64,000 nucleotides of DNA from Xenorhabdus nematophila ATCC 19061 (GTDB taxonomy: Bacteria > Pseudomonadota > Gammaproteobacteria > Enterobacterales > Enterobacteriaceae), in contig NC_014228.1 in NCBI RefSeq assembly GCF_000252955.1, positions 3,139,232 through 3,203,231 on the forward strand, given 5' to 3'. Shown one piece after another: positions 9,888 to 23,244 of this stretch; position 1 is the first letter of the stretch, and each line of letters begins with the position of its first letter. Position numbers and translations under genes: made by a program. Below the pieces are notes generated by a model. It saw only the letters and a list, made by a program, of their open reading frames with translations, did not search any database and was not told the DNA's origin.

Positions 9888-11303
9888 ATGAGTAAAATTA
9901 AAACCCGTTTTGCACCAAGTCCTACTGGCTATCTTCATGTTGGTGGTGCACGTACCGCACTGTATTCCTGGTTATATAGTCGCCACAATAAAGGTGAATT
10001 CGTTCTTCGTATTGAAGACACTGATCTGGAACGCTCCACTCAAGAAGCCATTGACGCAATTATGGACGGGATGAACTGGTTAAATCTGAATTGGGATGAA
10101 GGTCCTTATTACCAGACCAAACGTTTCGACCGTTATAACCAAGTTATTGATGAGATGCTGAAGCAAGATACAGCTTATCGCTGTTATTGTTCCAAGGAGC
10201 GTTTGGAGCAACTGCGTGAAACACAAATGGCAAATGGTGAAAAACCACGTTATGACGGGCAATGCCTTGATAGCGAATGCCAACACAGCCATGATGAACC
10301 CCATGTTGTACGTTTCCGCAATCCGCAGGAAGGTTCAGTCATTTTTAATGATAGCATCCGTGGCCCCATTGAATTCAGCAATCAGGAACTGGATGATTTG
10401 ATTATTCGTCGTACCGACGGCTCACCCACTTATAACTTCTGTGTTGTCATTGATGACTGGGATATGGAAATCACTCATGTTATTCGTGGTGAAGACCATA
10501 TCAACAATACTCCGCGCCAAATCAACATTCTTAAAGCCCTCGGTGCCCCAGTTCCAGAATATGTCCACGTTTCTATGATCCTCGGTGACGATGGTAAAAA
10601 ACTCTCCAAACGCCACGGCGCTATCAGTGTAATGCAGTACCGTGATGATGGTTATCTGCCTGAAGCGCTGTTGAACTATCTGGTTCGCCTGGGTTGGTCA
10701 CATGGTGATCAGGAAATTTTCAGCGTTGAAGAGATGACTGAATTATTCAGCCTTGATGCCATCAGCAAATCCGCCAGTGCATTCAATACTGAAAAACTAC
10801 AATGGTTGAACCATCATTACATTAATACCCTGCCAGCAGAAGAAGTTGCTGTACATTTGGCGTGGCATATTGAACAACAAGCTATCGATACACGTACAGG
10901 CCCTGAGTTGGTTGATTTGATCAAACTGTTGGGTGAACGCTGCAAGACGCTAAAAGAGATGGCAGCATCTTGCCGTTACTTCTATGAAGAATTTGCTGAG
11001 TTCGATGCGGATGCTGCGAAAAAACACTTACGCCCTGTTGCTCGTCAGCCATTAGAAGTTGCCCGTGCAAAATTGGCCGCTATCACTGAATGGACACCTG
11101 AAAATATCCATCACGCAATTCAAGTAACCACTGACGAACTGGAAGTGGGTATGGGTAAAGTGGGCATGCCACTGCGTGTTGCTGTGACAGGTGCAGGACA
11201 ATCACCAAGTGTTGATGTCACAATTCATGCCATTAACCAAGCTCGTTCCTTGGCGCGTATTGATAAGGCATTGGCTTATATTGCTCAGCGTGAAGCGCAA
11301 TAA
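9888..11303 (+). CDS. gltX: Glutamyl-tRNA synthetase GltX
   Basis: Class I aminoacyl-tRNA synthetase that charges tRNA-Glu. 471 residues, the usual length. The HIGH-type motif is [15 protein letters not shown] and the KMSKS-type motif is [14 protein letters not shown]. The middle carries the zinc-region cysteines CYCSK and CQHSH. The reading frame is open 63 bases further upstream, but the ATG at 9888 gives [16 protein letters not shown] as in E. coli and has AAGG about nine bases before it. It is divergent from the Val/Lys tRNA array and followed by a hairpin terminator. Confidence 0.97.
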   Translation: MSKIKTRFAPSPTGYLHVGGARTALYSWLYSRHNKGEFVLRIEDTDLERSTQEAIDAIMDGMNWLNLNWDEGPYYQTKRFDRYNQVIDEMLKQDTAYRCYCSKERLEQLRETQMANGEKPRYDGQCLDSECQHSHDEPHVVRFRNPQEGSVIFNDSIRGPIEFSNQELDDLIIRRTDGSPTYNFCVVIDDWDMEITHVIRGEDHINNTPRQINILKALGAPVPEYVHVSMILGDDGKKLSKRHGAISVMQYRDDGYLPEALLNYLVRLGWSHGDQEIFSVEEMTELFSLDAISKSASAFNTEKLQWLNHHYINTLPAEEVAVHLAWHIEQQAIDTRTGPELVDLIKLLGERCKTLKEMAASCRYFYEEFAEFDADAAKKHLRPVARQPLEVARAKLAAITEWTPENIHHAIQVTTDELEVGMGKVGMPLRVAVTGAGQSPSVDVTIHAINQARSLARIDKALAYIAQREAQ

Positions 11304-11347
11304 ATCGTCATTTAATAATTTGATACAGAAATAACGAACAAGAACAT

Positions 11348-11383
11348 AAAGGCGCTCAATTTATTGCAGCGCCTTTATTTTTT
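11348..11383 (+). terminator. Rho-independent terminator of gltX
   Basis: A nine-bp stem AAAGGCGCT/AGCGCCTTT with an 11-base loop followed by ATTTTTT. Confidence 0.88.
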
Positions 11384-11501
11384 ACCGTCAGAACCCAACA
11401 TTGATGGCTTTTTCATCTCTTACACCGAGAATATTAATGAATCCATTGACAGAGTTCTCTGGGTTTCATATGATTCGCCCCGTTCTACAGGATTTTGATT
11501 T

Positions 11502-11577
<76 letters not shown>

Positions 11578-11631
11578 AATACTTATAATTTCCAGTGAGT
11601 ATTTGGTCTCTAAAACCTGAACTACATTCGT

Positions 11632-11707
<76 letters not shown>

Positions 11708-11717
11708 AAATTCTAAG

Positions 11718-11749
11718 CCCCTGAAAATTAAATTTTTCAGGGGTTTTTC
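11718..11749 (+). terminator. Terminator of the tRNA-Ala operon
   Basis: Stem CCCCTGAAAA/TTTTCAGGGG with a short loop, then TTTTTCT. Confidence 0.9.
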
Positions 11750-11792
11750 TTATATATCTGTACGCACTTATATACAAAAATAGGATTCAATT

Positions 11793-12014
11793 TTATCTGT
11801 TAGTTTTTTTCAATGGCTTCACAAACGATTCCAATCCTTCAATTTTAATTGCCAACGTCATTTCCATTAATGCTCCCAATCTTCCCTGTGGGAACGATCC
11901 CTTACGGGCAAACCAAAGTAAATACTCTTCTGGTAAGTCAATCAAAATACACCCTTTATATTTACCGAATGGCATGACTGTATTGGCTATTTCCAGCAAG
12001 TTCTCTTTATTCAT
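11793..12014 (-). CDS. ypeB: YpeB-like protein (DUF3820)
   Basis: A 73-residue cytoplasmic protein. The core MPFGKYKGCILIDLPEEYLLWFARKG is the DUF3820 signature and closely matches E. coli YpeB. The family is sometimes fused to or found near nucleic-acid enzymes, but no activity is established. Here it lies downstream of nupC and ligA on the same strand; in E. coli it is adjacent to ligA. The C-terminus is basic (PLKKTNR). Confidence 0.85.
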   Translation of the reverse strand: MNKENLLEIANTVMPFGKYKGCILIDLPEEYLLWFARKGSFPQGRLGALMEMTLAIKIEGLESFVKPLKKTNR

Positions 12015-12121
12015 TTCATCAACCTTTCTAACTCAATACGAAAATATACTTTCATATAAAAGAAAAAGTGGCATCTGCCAGGATGCCACTTTCATTTCAA
12101 CGTGCAAGTTACCGGAGGAGA

Positions 12122-13312
12122 TTAAAAACCTATGATCAATCCAGTCATTGCCGCAGACAGGAAACTCACCAGTGTAGAGCCGAACAGCAGTTTCAGGCCA
12201 AAACGTGCAACGGTATTGCCCTGTTTTTCATTAAGGCCTTTAATAGCACCAGCAACAATCCCAATAGATGAAAAGTTAGCGAAAGAAACTAAAAATACGG
12301 ACAGAATGCCTTTTGAACGCTCACTTAACTGAGCAACAATTTCCTGCATACTCTGCATTGCCACGAATTCGTTGGAAACCAGTTTCGTCGCCATAATACT
12401 GCCCACTTTCAGCGCTTCATCAGCCGGGATACCAATAATCCATGCCAGCGGATAAAACACATATCCCAGACATTCTTGGAAAGTAATACCAAATACCAAG
12501 TCAAAAACAGCGTTGATACCCGTAATCAAAGCAATGAAACCAATCAGCATTGCAGCAACAATCAATGCTATTTTAAAACCGGCCAGAATATATTCGCCCA
12601 GCATTTCGAAAAAGCTTTGTCCTTCATGAAGATTGCTCATGTGGATTTCTTCTTCGCTTTCAACAGAATAAGGATTGATAAGCGACAGAACGATAAAGGT
12701 ACTGAACATATTGAGTATCAGTGCCGCCACCACATATTTTGCATCCAACATTGTCATATAAGCACCCACGATAGACATGGACACTGTCGACATTGCCGTC
12801 GCTGCCATTGTATACATCCGGCGTTCAGACATTTTGCCCAGCACGTCTTTATAAGCAATAAAGTTTTCCGATTGCCCCAGAATCAATGAGCTGACAGCAT
12901 TAAACGATTCCAATTTGCCCATGCCGTTAACTTTAGACAACACTGTACCTATCGCGCGGATAATAATCGGCAGTACTTTGATATGTTGCAAAATACCAAT
13001 CAGAGCAGAAATAAAGATGATTGGACACAATACATTCAGGAAGAAAAAGGCGAGATTCGCCTCCATCATGCCACCGAAAATAAATTTGGTGCCTTCTGCC
13101 GCATAAGCCAGTAAGTGGACAAACAGGTTGTCAAATCCCTTAACGATCCCCAGACCTGCGTTCGAATTCAGGAAGAACCATGCCAGAAAGAACTCAATGA
13201 TAAGCAACTGAATAATGTAACGAATCCGAATATCCTTTCGGTTATTGCTCGCTAAAATCGCTAAACCGCCAATCACAACCAATGCGAGTAAAAAATGAAA
13301 AATATGAGACAT
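12122..13312 (-). CDS. nupC: Nucleoside permease NupC
   Basis: Inner-membrane concentrative nucleoside transporter driven by the proton gradient. 396 residues with about ten hydrophobic segments. The family core [40 protein letters not shown] and [14 protein letters not shown] is present and close to E. coli NupC (400 residues). GGAG lies ten bases before the ATG. It is a single gene between ypeB and ligA on the same strand; the 160-bp upstream gap is enough for its own promoter. Confidence 0.95.
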   Translation of the reverse strand: MSHIFHFLLALVVIGGLAILASNNRKDIRIRYIIQLLIIEFFLAWFFLNSNAGLGIVKGFDNLFVHLLAYAAEGTKFIFGGMMEANLAFFFLNVLCPIIFISALIGILQHIKVLPIIIRAIGTVLSKVNGMGKLESFNAVSSLILGQSENFIAYKDVLGKMSERRMYTMAATAMSTVSMSIVGAYMTMLDAKYVVAALILNMFSTFIVLSLINPYSVESEEEIHMSNLHEGQSFFEMLGEYILAGFKIALIVAAMLIGFIALITGINAVFDLVFGITFQECLGYVFYPLAWIIGIPADEALKVGSIMATKLVSNEFVAMQSMQEIVAQLSERSKGILSVFLVSFANFSSIGIVAGAIKGLNEKQGNTVARFGLKLLFGSTLVSFLSAAMTGLIIGF

Positions 13313-13476
13313 AAAAGAGCTCCAAACATGATGTTGTGCAAAGTTATAACTGTATTTTATGTAATGAATAGCAGAATATTTTGATTATTATCACATTAAT
13401 CTACTATTTTAGCGGCTACACATTTCCGTTTAGCCAACCCGATCACACACCCAACTTCCACTGAAAATGAAATATA

Positions 13477-15504
<2,028 letters not shown>

Positions 15505-15513
15505 TCAGAGATG

Positions 15514-15540
15514 AAAAACCCCCGACTGAGCGGGGGCTTG
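15514..15540 (-). terminator. Terminator downstream of zipA
   Basis: On the minus strand CCCCCG, a six-base loop, CGGGGG, then TTTTT. It lies in the zipA-ligA gap and would attenuate read-through into ligA. Confidence 0.85.
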
Positions 15541-15553
15541 GTACTAAAAAGAT

Positions 15554-16477
15554 TTATTCACTGACGTTGAGCGTATTGCGGATACGCATTTTATAATGTT
15601 CAATCATCTGCGGAGTAAGCATCTTACGCTCACCATCCAGAACTACGCCTCCCACATCGGCTGCGATGCGCTGCGCCGCTTGTAACATCAGCTTAAAATT
15701 CTGATTGGAATCACCGTATGAAGGCACCAGCATAAACATAGATACGCCAGGAGTTGTGAAATCAGCCATTCGGTCTGGATCAAATGCCCCTGGTTTTACC
15801 ATATTAGCCAGACTGAACAATACGGCACCATGACCCGATGGGTTCAAGTGACGATGGAAAATATTCATGTCACCAAACCGGAAACCAGCCTGCAAAATGC
15901 TTTGAAATAATACCTCACCATTCAGTTCCTGACCTTGATGAGCAGCAACATGCAACACCAGCACAGTCTCTTTTTGAGTCTGCTCTGACTTAGCCTGTGC
16001 TTCATTTTCCACTGCTTTTGACTGCCCTTCAGCAATATCAGAGCCTTCTTCGCCACTCGGTTCAACTCGTTCGGAATCAAATAACCCGAGCTGAGGCTCT
16101 TCTTGTTGCTCAGTAACGACTTTAGCTTTTGCTGTTGACGCGTCAGGTTGATTTCTTGCAAGTAAAGGATCAGAACCATCATCAGATTCGGTCACTGATA
16201 ATTCAGATGCAAGACGTTCAATAACAGGCTCTGCACGATGTTCAGTTCGCGGTTTTACCGATTCCTGTACAGGTGTTTTTGACGCATTATCAAACTGCTC
16301 ATCATCGTAACCATTATGCTTTAACTCTTCCTGACGCTCCTGTTTATGACGTTTAACTGGGCGATCACGAAAGAGTGATGAACGCTCTTTACGGCTGGTC
16401 CACAACCCATGTAATAGCAGAGCTATTATGGCTATCGCACCAACAACGATTAATATCAGACGCAAATCCTGCATCAT
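15554..16477 (-). CDS. zipA: Cell division protein ZipA
   Basis: Inner-membrane anchor that tethers FtsZ to the membrane at the division site. 307 residues. One N-terminal membrane segment (about residues 5-24, [20 protein letters not shown]) is followed by the basic WTSRKERSS, a long acidic and Gln/Glu-rich linker (about 30-160) and the C-terminal FtsZ-binding domain with [12 protein letters not shown] and [13 protein letters not shown]. The linker differs from the Pro/Gln-rich one of E. coli, as usual for this variable region. It is divergent from cysZ. Confidence 0.95.
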   Translation of the reverse strand: MMQDLRLILIVVGAIAIIALLLHGLWTSRKERSSLFRDRPVKRHKQERQEELKHNGYDDEQFDNASKTPVQESVKPRTEHRAEPVIERLASELSVTESDDGSDPLLARNQPDASTAKAKVVTEQQEEPQLGLFDSERVEPSGEEGSDIAEGQSKAVENEAQAKSEQTQKETVLVLHVAAHQGQELNGEVLFQSILQAGFRFGDMNIFHRHLNPSGHGAVLFSLANMVKPGAFDPDRMADFTTPGVSMFMLVPSYGDSNQNFKLMLQAAQRIAADVGGVVLDGERKMLTPQMIEHYKMRIRNTLNVSE

Positions 16478-16697
16478 TGCTATCTCTGTTGTTTAAAGTA
16501 ATTGCCACTACGGCGGAATCTTCTTTAGATAAGAGTATTTGTCAAATAAGACAAGTGCAAGTCTCTACCTACTTTTCTTACCATAAAGAGAGATATCCTC
16601 TGTTTTTTCGGATGTTTTTTGCACACAAAACGACTGGTCAATAGAAAATCCTGCCTATATCATACCGTCTCAATCATCCAGGAGAGAATAAGAAAAT

Positions 16698-17474
16698 ATG
16701 ACGAATTCGACAACATCGCCAAAACATTTAGGCGGATTTCATTATATCGTACAAGGATGGCAGTTGATCACTCGGCCGGGAATTAAAAGATTCGTTTTAT
16801 TACCCTTACTGGCTAATATTTTATTACTGGGTGGTTCATTTTGGTGGCTATATCAAAAATTGGGTGGCTGGATACAATGGACGCTCGATAAAATACCCGA
16901 TTGGATGCAATGGTTAAGCTATGTGATATGGCCACTTGCTGTCATTTCCATCTTGCTCATCTTTACCTACTTTTTCAGCACATTAGCAAATTTTATTGCT
17001 TCACCATTTAATGGGCTGTTAGCAGAAAAACTGGAAGCTGATCTGACCGGTATTCCCGCACCAGATACGGGTATAATGGATCTACTCAAAGATACTCCAC
17101 GTATTTTAAAACGTGAATTAGTCAAAATTCTTTACTATATTCCCCGTGCCATCATCCTTTTGTTACTTTACTTTATTCCGGGAATCGGACAAACCATCGC
17201 CCCCATTATTTGGTTTATTTTCAGTGCCTGGATGCTGGCTATCCAATATTGTGATTACCCGTTTGATAATCATAAAGTGAGTTTTTCTACCATGCGCAAT
17301 ACATTGAGACAAAATAAAATCGACAACCTGCAATTTGGCGCCACAGTCAGTGTATTAACCATGATCCCCGTTATAAACCTATTCATTATGCCTGTTGCAG
17401 TCTGTGGGGCTACCGCCATGTGGGTTGATCGCTACCGTGCTCAACATGCGCTAACTCACACGCCATCAAACTAG
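16698..17474 (+). CDS. cysZ: Sulfate transporter CysZ
   Basis: Inner-membrane protein for sulfate uptake feeding cysteine synthesis. 258 residues with four or more hydrophobic stretches (for example [20 protein letters not shown]) and the family block [21 protein letters not shown] lies about ten bases before the ATG. It is followed by cysK in the same direction after a 237-bp gap, as in E. coli, linking sulfate import to O-acetylserine sulfhydrylation. Confidence 0.94.
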   Translation: MTNSTTSPKHLGGFHYIVQGWQLITRPGIKRFVLLPLLANILLLGGSFWWLYQKLGGWIQWTLDKIPDWMQWLSYVIWPLAVISILLIFTYFFSTLANFIASPFNGLLAEKLEADLTGIPAPDTGIMDLLKDTPRILKRELVKILYYIPRAIILLLLYFIPGIGQTIAPIIWFIFSAWMLAIQYCDYPFDNHKVSFSTMRNTLRQNKIDNLQFGATVSVLTMIPVINLFIMPVAVCGATAMWVDRYRAQHALTHTPSN

Positions 17475-17711
17475 TTTACCTCTTCCATACCCTGATAGAC
17501 TTTAAGCCTGTCAGGGCTTATATTTAGAATGCTCTTGTGACTGCGCGCGCTCATTCAAGCAGTTATACCGATCATAAATAACCTAATTAATATAATATAA
17601 CCATCAAATATTCTTTTATATAATAAGAATAGATTGAAACTTTATTTCCATAAATAAGATGTTAGCGTATGGTTAATCTGTATTTAACGGTATCTAAAGG
17701 GCAATTAAATC

Positions 17712-18665
17712 ATGAGCAAAATTTATGAAGATAATTCATTGACTATTGGTCACACTCCGCTGGTACGCTTAAAAAACTTTGCCAATGGCCGTATTTTGGC
17801 AAAGATAGAATCACGTAACCCCAGCTTCAGTGTAAAATGCCGCATTGGTGCCAATATGATCTGGGATGCTGAAAAACGCGGTATTCTCACCAAAGATAAA
17901 GAACTCATCGAACCGACCAGTGGTAATACAGGAATTGCGCTTGCTTATGTCGCTGCTGCCCGTGGCTATAAGCTGACGTTAACCATGCCTGAAACCATGA
18001 GTCTTGAGCGCCGCAAGCTACTGAAAGCACTGGGGGCTAATTTGGTCTTGACAGAAGGCCCTAAAGGTATGAAAGGAGCCATCGAAAAAGCCAACGAAAT
18101 TCATGATAGCAACCCTGACCGTTATGTACTCCTGCAACAATTCAGCAACCCAGCCAACCCGGAAATTCACGAAAAAACCACAGGTCCCGAAATTTGGGAA
18201 GATACTGACGGTGAAGTTGATGTTTTCGTGGCGGGTGTAGGTACTGGCGGTACAATCACCGGTGTTGCCCGTTACCTGAAAAATACTCGCGGCAAGCAAG
18301 TTACCATCGTTGCTGTAGAACCAGAAGATTCACCAGTGATCAGCCAGAAATTAGCCGGCGAAGAGCTTAAACCAGGCTCACATAAAATTCAGGGAATTGG
18401 CGCTGGTTTCATCCCTGATAACTTAGATTTAACATTAGTTGACCGTGTCTTTAAAATCAGTAACGAAGAAGCGATTCAAACAGCAAGAGAAGTTACTGAA
18501 AAAGAAGGAATTCTTTCCGGTATTTCTTCTGGTGCGGCTGTTGCTGCAGCAGTCAGATTATCGCAGGAAGATGAATATAAAGACAAAAACATCGTGGTGA
18601 TTCTGCCTTCTTCTGCTGAACGTTATCTCAGCACAGTATTGTTTGCTGATTTGCAGAATGATTAA
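17712..18665 (+). CDS. cysK: Cysteine synthase A CysK
   Basis: PLP enzyme that makes cysteine from O-acetylserine and sulfide. 317 residues; E. coli has 323 and the shorter end here is C-terminal. Lys42 in [11 protein letters not shown] binds PLP. The substrate loop TSGNTGIAL and the phosphate-binding [10 protein letters not shown] are present. AAGG lies 11 bases before the ATG. The C-terminal end is LFADLQND, so it lacks a terminal Ile as used by E. coli CysE docking; whether CysE binding is altered is not known. A strong terminator follows. Confidence 0.96.
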   Translation: MSKIYEDNSLTIGHTPLVRLKNFANGRILAKIESRNPSFSVKCRIGANMIWDAEKRGILTKDKELIEPTSGNTGIALAYVAAARGYKLTLTMPETMSLERRKLLKALGANLVLTEGPKGMKGAIEKANEIHDSNPDRYVLLQQFSNPANPEIHEKTTGPEIWEDTDGEVDVFVAGVGTGGTITGVARYLKNTRGKQVTIVAVEPEDSPVISQKLAGEELKPGSHKIQGIGAGFIPDNLDLTLVDRVFKISNEEAIQTAREVTEKEGILSGISSGAAVAAAVRLSQEDEYKDKNIVVILPSSAERYLSTVLFADLQND

Positions 18666-18698
18666 AAATCACTCTGTATTATTTTTTACTTTATCAAC

Positions 18699-18727
18699 AA
18701 AAAAGCACCTTTAGGGTGCTTTTTTGT
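18699..18727 (+). terminator. Terminator of cysK
   Basis: A-run, AGCACC, a five-base loop, GGTGCT and a T6 run; it can also act on the minus strand. Confidence 0.88.
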
Positions 18728-18928
18728 GCATCAGATCAAAGTTTAAAACTTTCTTAGATGATTTATTCAAGTAGCTTTAGTATTTAACCAGTAATTATTT
18801 TGATGCACGAAATTAATCTCCAAGCCGATGCCTGAAGAGCAGTTCAATTTAACCATTACCCAGATAGTGTGTATTAATACCAAGTGAACAATTGAATGTA
18901 TCAAGTGTGTTAATTTTTTGATAATGGC

Positions 18929-18956
18929 TATATACATCCCGTCAATTTCAAGTTGC
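18929..18956. repeat. Dispersed intergenic repeat, half copy
   Basis: The core GTCAATTTCAAGTTGCA follows TATACATCCC. It corresponds, in inverse orientation, to the element at 22034-22063. I recall such elements as frequent between genes in Xenorhabdus, Photorhabdus and Yersinia. The rest of this 440-bp gap (18728-19107) shows no gene and should hold the ptsH promoters. Confidence 0.5.
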
Positions 18957-19107
18957 ACTCTACAGAGCAACAACCTGGAATATGAAAGGGTTATGTTTTC
19001 TTTTCATTATCGATTCAACGTTTGTACAAGTCAGTGCGAATTCAACTACAATAGCTGTTGAATTCTCTTGGCTTATTAACAAATATTTAAGTTACTGAGG
19101 AAATACT

Positions 19108-19365
19108 ATGTTCCAGCAAGAAGTTACTATTACTGCACCAAATGGCCTCCACACTCGCCCTGCTGCACAATTCGTCAAAGAAGCCAAAGGCTTTGCTTCT
19201 GACATTACCCTGTCTTCTGGAGGCAAGTCTGCCAGCGCGAAAAGCCTGTTCAAGCTGCAAACGCTGGGATTGACTCAAGGTACAGTTGTAACAATTGCTG
19301 CTGAAGGCGAAGATGCACAACAAGCTGTTGAGCATTTAGTTAAGCTGATGGAAGAGTTGGAATAA
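19108..19365 (+). CDS. ptsH: Phosphocarrier protein HPr
   Basis: Carries phosphate from enzyme I to the sugar-specific enzymes II. 85 residues, identical in length to E. coli. The phosphorylated His15 lies in NGLHTRPAA and Ser46 in [17 protein letters not shown] precedes the ATG. It is first gene of the pts operon; a 126-bp gap with two hairpins separates it from ptsI. Confidence 0.97.
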   Translation: MFQQEVTITAPNGLHTRPAAQFVKEAKGFASDITLSSGGKSASAKSLFKLQTLGLTQGTVVTIAAEGEDAQQAVEHLVKLMEELE

Positions 19366-19405
19366 TTCCCCCACTCAATTGAGTCAGTCTATTTCATTCG
19401 ATTAT

Positions 19406-19450
19406 CCCCCGGCAATAAAATCCGGGGGTATTCAGAGCCTCCCCTCTGAA
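19406..19450 (+). promoter_or_regulatory. Two consecutive hairpins between ptsH and ptsI
   Basis: First hairpin CCCCCGG/CCGGGGG (19406-19412 with 19422-19428), second TTCAGAG/CTCTGAA (19431-19437 with 19444-19450). Neither has a T run, so they look like mRNA-stabilising or processing structures rather than terminators. Confidence 0.6.
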
Positions 19451-19491
19451 GGCATAATGAAAAGTAATCACCTGCAGTAAGGCCACATAGT

Positions 19492-21219
19492 ATGATTTCA
19501 GGCATCTTAGTATCACCAGGTATTGCTTTCGGTAAAGCATTATTACTGAAAGAAGACCCCATCATTATTAACCAGAAAAAAATCACCCCTGAACAAGTCG
19601 AACAAGAAATTTCCTGCTTTAAGCAAGGCCGCGACAAATCCTCCGTACAGTTAGAAATAATTAGACAAACAGCCGAAAAAAATCTGGGTGCAGAAAAAGC
19701 CGAAATCTTTGAAGGCCACATCATGTTGCTGGAAGATGAAGAGCTAGAGCAGGAAATTATTAGCCTGATTAAGAAAAATCTGACCACGGCAGATTCTGCC
19801 GTTTATTCCGTGATTGAAGATCAGGCCAAAGCACTGGAAGAGCTGGATGATGAATATTTGAAAGAACGGGCTGCCGATGTACGCGATATCGGTAAACGCT
19901 TACTGAAAAATATTCTGGGTATGCCAACTATTGACTTAGGCTCGATTGACGAAGAAGTTATCTTAGTTGCCAACGATCTGACGCCATCAGAAACCGCGCA
20001 ACTCAATCTGGATAAGGTTCTTGGCTTTATTACTGACTTAGGCGGCCGAACTTCCCATACATCCATTATGGCGCGTTCTCTGGAATTACCGGCGATTGTT
20101 GGTACAACCAATGCAACCCAGCAAATCAAGAGCGGCAGTTACCTGATTCTGGATTCGGTAAACAATCGGATTTACGTGAATCCTTCTGATGCTGAAATCG
20201 AACAATTAAAGACAGCAAAAACCGAGTATCTGACAGAAAAAACTGAACTGGCGAAACTGAAAGACTTACCCGCCATCACACTGGATGGCCATCAAGTTGA
20301 AGTGTGTGCCAATATCGGTACGGTGCGTGATGTCATGGGGGCTGAACGCAATGGTGCGGAAGGTGTGGGCTTATACCGTACTGAATTCCTGTTTATGGAT
20401 CGCGATACCCTGCCAACTGAAGACGAACAATTTGAAGCCTATAAAGCGGTTGCGGAAGCCGTCGGAAATCAGGCTATTATTATTCGTACGATGGACATCG
20501 GCGGTGATAAAGAGCTGCCTTATATGAATCTGCCGAAAGAAGAGAACCCGTTCCTTGGCTGGCGTGCGATTCGTATTTGCCTTGATCGTAAAGAGATCTT
20601 ACATTCTCAATTGCGTGCTATCCTGCGAGCCTCTGCATTTGGTAAACTTCGCATCATGTTCCCAATGATCATTTCAGTTGAAGAAATACGGGAATTAAAA
20701 GTTGAAGTCACGTTACTTAAAGATCAATTACGCAATGAAAACAAGGCATTTGATGAATCAATAGAAGTCGGCATTATGGTGGAAACACCTGCTGCTGCAA
20801 CCGTTGCTCATCATCTTGCAAAGGAAGTTGACTTTTTTAGTATTGGGACGAATGATCTAACTCAGTATACTCTTGCGGTAGACCGTGGTAATGAGCTGAT
20901 TTCTCATCTTTATAACCCAATGTCACCGGCCGTGTTAAGTTTAATCAAGCAAGTCATTGATGCTTCACATGCAGAAGGTAAATGGACTGGCATGTGCGGA
21001 GAACTTGCTGGTGATGAACGCGCTACACTGTTGCTGTTAGGCATGGGATTGGATGAATTCAGCATGAGTGCGATATCAATTCCACGTATTAAAAAGATCA
21101 TTCGTAATACTCATTACGGTGATGCAAAAGCCTTGGCGGAACAAGCGTTAACTCAGCCAACTGCTCAGGAATTGATGGATTTGGTTGACACTTTTACCAG
21201 AGAAAAAACACTCTGCTAA
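19492..21219 (+). CDS. ptsI: PTS enzyme I
   Basis: Phosphoenolpyruvate-protein phosphotransferase that starts the PTS relay. 575 residues. The active-site histidine lies in [13 protein letters not shown], the PEP-binding block includes [13 protein letters not shown] and IMVETPAA, and the C-terminal catalytic Cys lies in [10 protein letters not shown]. It is in the ptsH-ptsI-crr operon; crr follows after 48 bases. No anomalies. Confidence 0.97.
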   Translation: MISGILVSPGIAFGKALLLKEDPIIINQKKITPEQVEQEISCFKQGRDKSSVQLEIIRQTAEKNLGAEKAEIFEGHIMLLEDEELEQEIISLIKKNLTTADSAVYSVIEDQAKALEELDDEYLKERAADVRDIGKRLLKNILGMPTIDLGSIDEEVILVANDLTPSETAQLNLDKVLGFITDLGGRTSHTSIMARSLELPAIVGTTNATQQIKSGSYLILDSVNNRIYVNPSDAEIEQLKTAKTEYLTEKTELAKLKDLPAITLDGHQVEVCANIGTVRDVMGAERNGAEGVGLYRTEFLFMDRDTLPTEDEQFEAYKAVAEAVGNQAIIIRTMDIGGDKELPYMNLPKEENPFLGWRAIRICLDRKEILHSQLRAILRASAFGKLRIMFPMIISVEEIRELKVEVTLLKDQLRNENKAFDESIEVGIMVETPAAATVAHHLAKEVDFFSIGTNDLTQYTLAVDRGNELISHLYNPMSPAVLSLIKQVIDASHAEGKWTGMCGELAGDERATLLLLGMGLDEFSMSAISIPRIKKIIRNTHYGDAKALAEQALTQPTAQELMDLVDTFTREKTLC

Positions 21220-21267
21220 ACACAATTAGCCAGAACACGGTCCCATTAAACAACTAGGAGAAGATTC

Positions 21268-21777
21268 ATGGGTCTGCTTGATAAATTAAAATCTCTGGTT
21301 TCAGACGATAAAAAAAACAGCGGCAGTATTGAAATTATCGCCCCATTGTCAGGTGAAATAGTTAACATCGAAGATGTTCCAGATGTTGTTTTTGCTGAAA
21401 AGATTGTGGGAGATGGTATCGCTATTAAACCAACCGGCAACAAAATTGTTGCTCCTGTTGATGGCACCATTGGTAAAATCTTCGAGACTAATCATGCTTT
21501 CTCTATCGAATCTGATAGTGGCATTGAGCTATTCGTTCATTTTGGTATCGATACGGTTGAACTGAAAGGTGAAGGCTTTAAGCGTATTGCTGAAGAAGGT
21601 CAGCGGGTACAAAAAGGCGATCTGGTTTTAGAGTTTGATTTGGCATTTCTGGAAGAAAGAGCTAAATCAATCTTAACGCCTGTTGTTATTTCTAATATGG
21701 ATGAAATCAAAGAATTATCGAAAGTGAGTGGATCAGTTGTCGTGGGTGAATCCGTTATCATGCGCATTAAAAAGTAA
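21268..21777 (+). CDS. crr: Glucose-specific PTS enzyme IIA
   Basis: Cytoplasmic phosphocarrier and master regulator of carbon use (adenylate cyclase activation, inducer exclusion). 169 residues as in E. coli. The catalytic pair is His76 (FETNHAFSI) and His91 (LFVHFGID, the phosphorylated residue). AGGAG lies eight bases before the ATG. Last gene of the pts operon, followed by an unusually long branched terminator. Confidence 0.97.
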   Translation: MGLLDKLKSLVSDDKKNSGSIEIIAPLSGEIVNIEDVPDVVFAEKIVGDGIAIKPTGNKIVAPVDGTIGKIFETNHAFSIESDSGIELFVHFGIDTVELKGEGFKRIAEEGQRVQKGDLVLEFDLAFLEERAKSILTPVVISNMDEIKELSKVSGSVVVGESVIMRIKK

Positions 21778-21849
21778 CAGAAAACCATTGAAGGAAATGT
21801 ACCTCTCTATTTCTGTTAATTGACTTATCTAGGTTGCCGGATGATCCAT

Positions 21850-21913
21850 AAATCGCCGCTGCTTTATCAGGTTATTTTATTTACTCAACCTGATAATACA
21901 GAGGCGATTTTTT
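21850..21913 (+). terminator. Long branched terminator of the pts operon
   Basis: The outer stem AAATCGCC/GGCGATTT encloses an inner stem TTATCAGGTT/AACCTGATAA and is followed by TTTT. Confidence 0.85.
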
Positions 21914-22033
21914 ATAGATCTCATTTCGACTTTCAACCCACAGTCTTGTCGTTATATAAGGTTTGCACTGGGATTATCCTGAAAGTACACCGATTCAGAT
22001 AGTAGTTCTGCCAACGCGATTCTCAATGACAAA

Positions 22034-22063
22034 GCAGCAACTTGAAAGACGACGAATATGGGT
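22034..22063. repeat. Dispersed intergenic repeat, half copy
   Basis: GCAACTTGAAAGACGACG followed by AATATGGGTG, the inverse-orientation relative of the element at 18929-18956. The rest of 21914-22292 is AT-rich DNA with no gene; it should contain the hcp promoter. Confidence 0.5.
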
Positions 22064-22292
22064 GTATTAACTCAACCCTATGTATTCAAAAATAAAAATA
22101 CATAAGTCCAACATTTATTATAACTTGAATAAATACTTTCTAAAAAAGACCAATTTAATCATTATTAAGTAATAAAACTGGTTTATTAAAAATAATATAC
22201 AATTTTTTAAAAGCTAAAAAGCATCATTGACAAAATAATCGGTTATTCTGTATTTTTTATAGGGCACCAAAAGCAAAATAAGGAGAAACAGA

Positions 22293-22772
22293 GTGGCTAA
22301 TATTATTTATATGACTATAAATGGTAAAAAACAAGGACTCATATCTGCCGGATGCTCAACATATGATTCAATTGGTAATAAATACCAAGAAGAACATAAA
22401 GATAAAATATTAGTTTATGCTGTAGATTACGATATAAGCAGAGAACAGAACGTTAATCACCAACCGATAATAATCACAAAACCCATTGATAAATCTTCTC
22501 CACTATTAGGCGTTTCAATATCAGATAACGAAAGTTTTCAATGTGATATTGAGATATATCGAAACAGCTCATCGGGAGGACTGGAAAAATACTATTCCAT
22601 AAAATTAACCAATGCCACCATAAAAAATATTTCTGTACATTATCCCAATTCACTCAATCACAATGATATACAGCCCTATGAATGTATAACCATTTCATAT
22701 GACAGCATAACGTGGACACATCATATGGCTGGAACAACAGGTTACAACATAAGAGAAAATAATGTATTTTAA
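22293..22772 (+). CDS. hcp: Hcp-family type VI secretion tube protein (orphan)
   Basis: Hcp forms the hexameric tube ejected by T6SS and carries small cargo effectors. 159 residues. The N-terminus ANIIYMTINGKKQGLISAGC is the enterobacterial Hcp signature, with SREQNVNHQPIIITKPIDKSSP and the C-terminal HHMAGTTGYN. It starts with GTG, eight bases after AGGAG. No other T6SS structural gene is adjacent, so this is an orphan hcp island between the pts and cys genes, convergent with two minus-strand genes. It is followed by its own terminator. The base composition is AT-rich compared with the flanking core genes. Confidence 0.92.
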   Translation: MANIIYMTINGKKQGLISAGCSTYDSIGNKYQEEHKDKILVYAVDYDISREQNVNHQPIIITKPIDKSSPLLGVSISDNESFQCDIEIYRNSSSGGLEKYYSIKLTNATIKNISVHYPNSLNHNDIQPYECITISYDSITWTHHMAGTTGYNIRENNVF

Positions 22773-22790
22773 TCTTTTAAAGTTCAATTT

Positions 22791-22813
22791 CCCGCTGCTT
22801 GCGGCGGGTTTCT
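22791..22813 (+). terminator. Terminator of hcp
   Basis: CCCGCTG, CTTG loop, CGGCGGG (one G-T pair), then TTTCTC. Confidence 0.7.
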
Positions 22814-23244
22814 CATTTCTTCTCAACTAAAAATAAAATAGTATTTTCTGTATCAGATTGTTTTATATTTATTATTACACCATCTTTGCACCAACGTTCA
22901 TCACCCCAATATTTATCGAAATATTTTTTGAATCCCATACTTTCAACATATTTTATTAATTCATTTTTACGATCTGAATCAACATTTGAGAATACAATGT
23001 CATTAGTCATTGTTGCCGTACCATCAGGGGAATCATAGTGTATGATATAATCCTTTGAAATTAATGGGAAATTTTTAATTTCATCAAAAGTAAACATATT
23101 ATAATAAATGAAATTATTTTTCGTATATGACAGATTAACATTTACAAGCGACATCAAAAAAATCAGTACGCAGCCAATGAGAATGAATATAAAAACAATG
23201 ATTTTGATAAAGCTACTCAATCGTAATCCCAGCATATTCCACAT
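22813..23244 (-). CDS. Single-pass membrane protein, candidate immunity protein
   Basis: About 143 residues; I do not recognise a family. One hydrophobic segment (about residues 10-32, FIKIIVFIFILIGCVLIFLM) is followed by a soluble, probably periplasmic, region of about 110 residues. The start is uncertain: the ATG at 23244 has GGGA about ten bases before it, and an ATG at 23235 and a TTG at 23271 are also in frame. Its 5' end overlaps the 3' end of the frameshifted gene upstream by about 30 bases, implying coupled translation. Position beside a putative T6SS cargo gene and orphan hcp suggests immunity; this is inference only. Confidence 0.6.
   Translation of the reverse strand: MWNMLGLRLSSFIKIIVFIFILIGCVLIFLMSLVNVNLSYTKNNFIYYNMFTFDEIKNFPLISKDYIIHYDSPDGTATMTNDIVFSNVDSDRKNELIKYVESMGFKKYFDKYWGDERWCKDGVIINIKQSDTENTILFLVEKK

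Noticed and set aside
21820..22002. 60-codon ORF after crr
   Set aside because: It covers the branched terminator and has no ribosome site.
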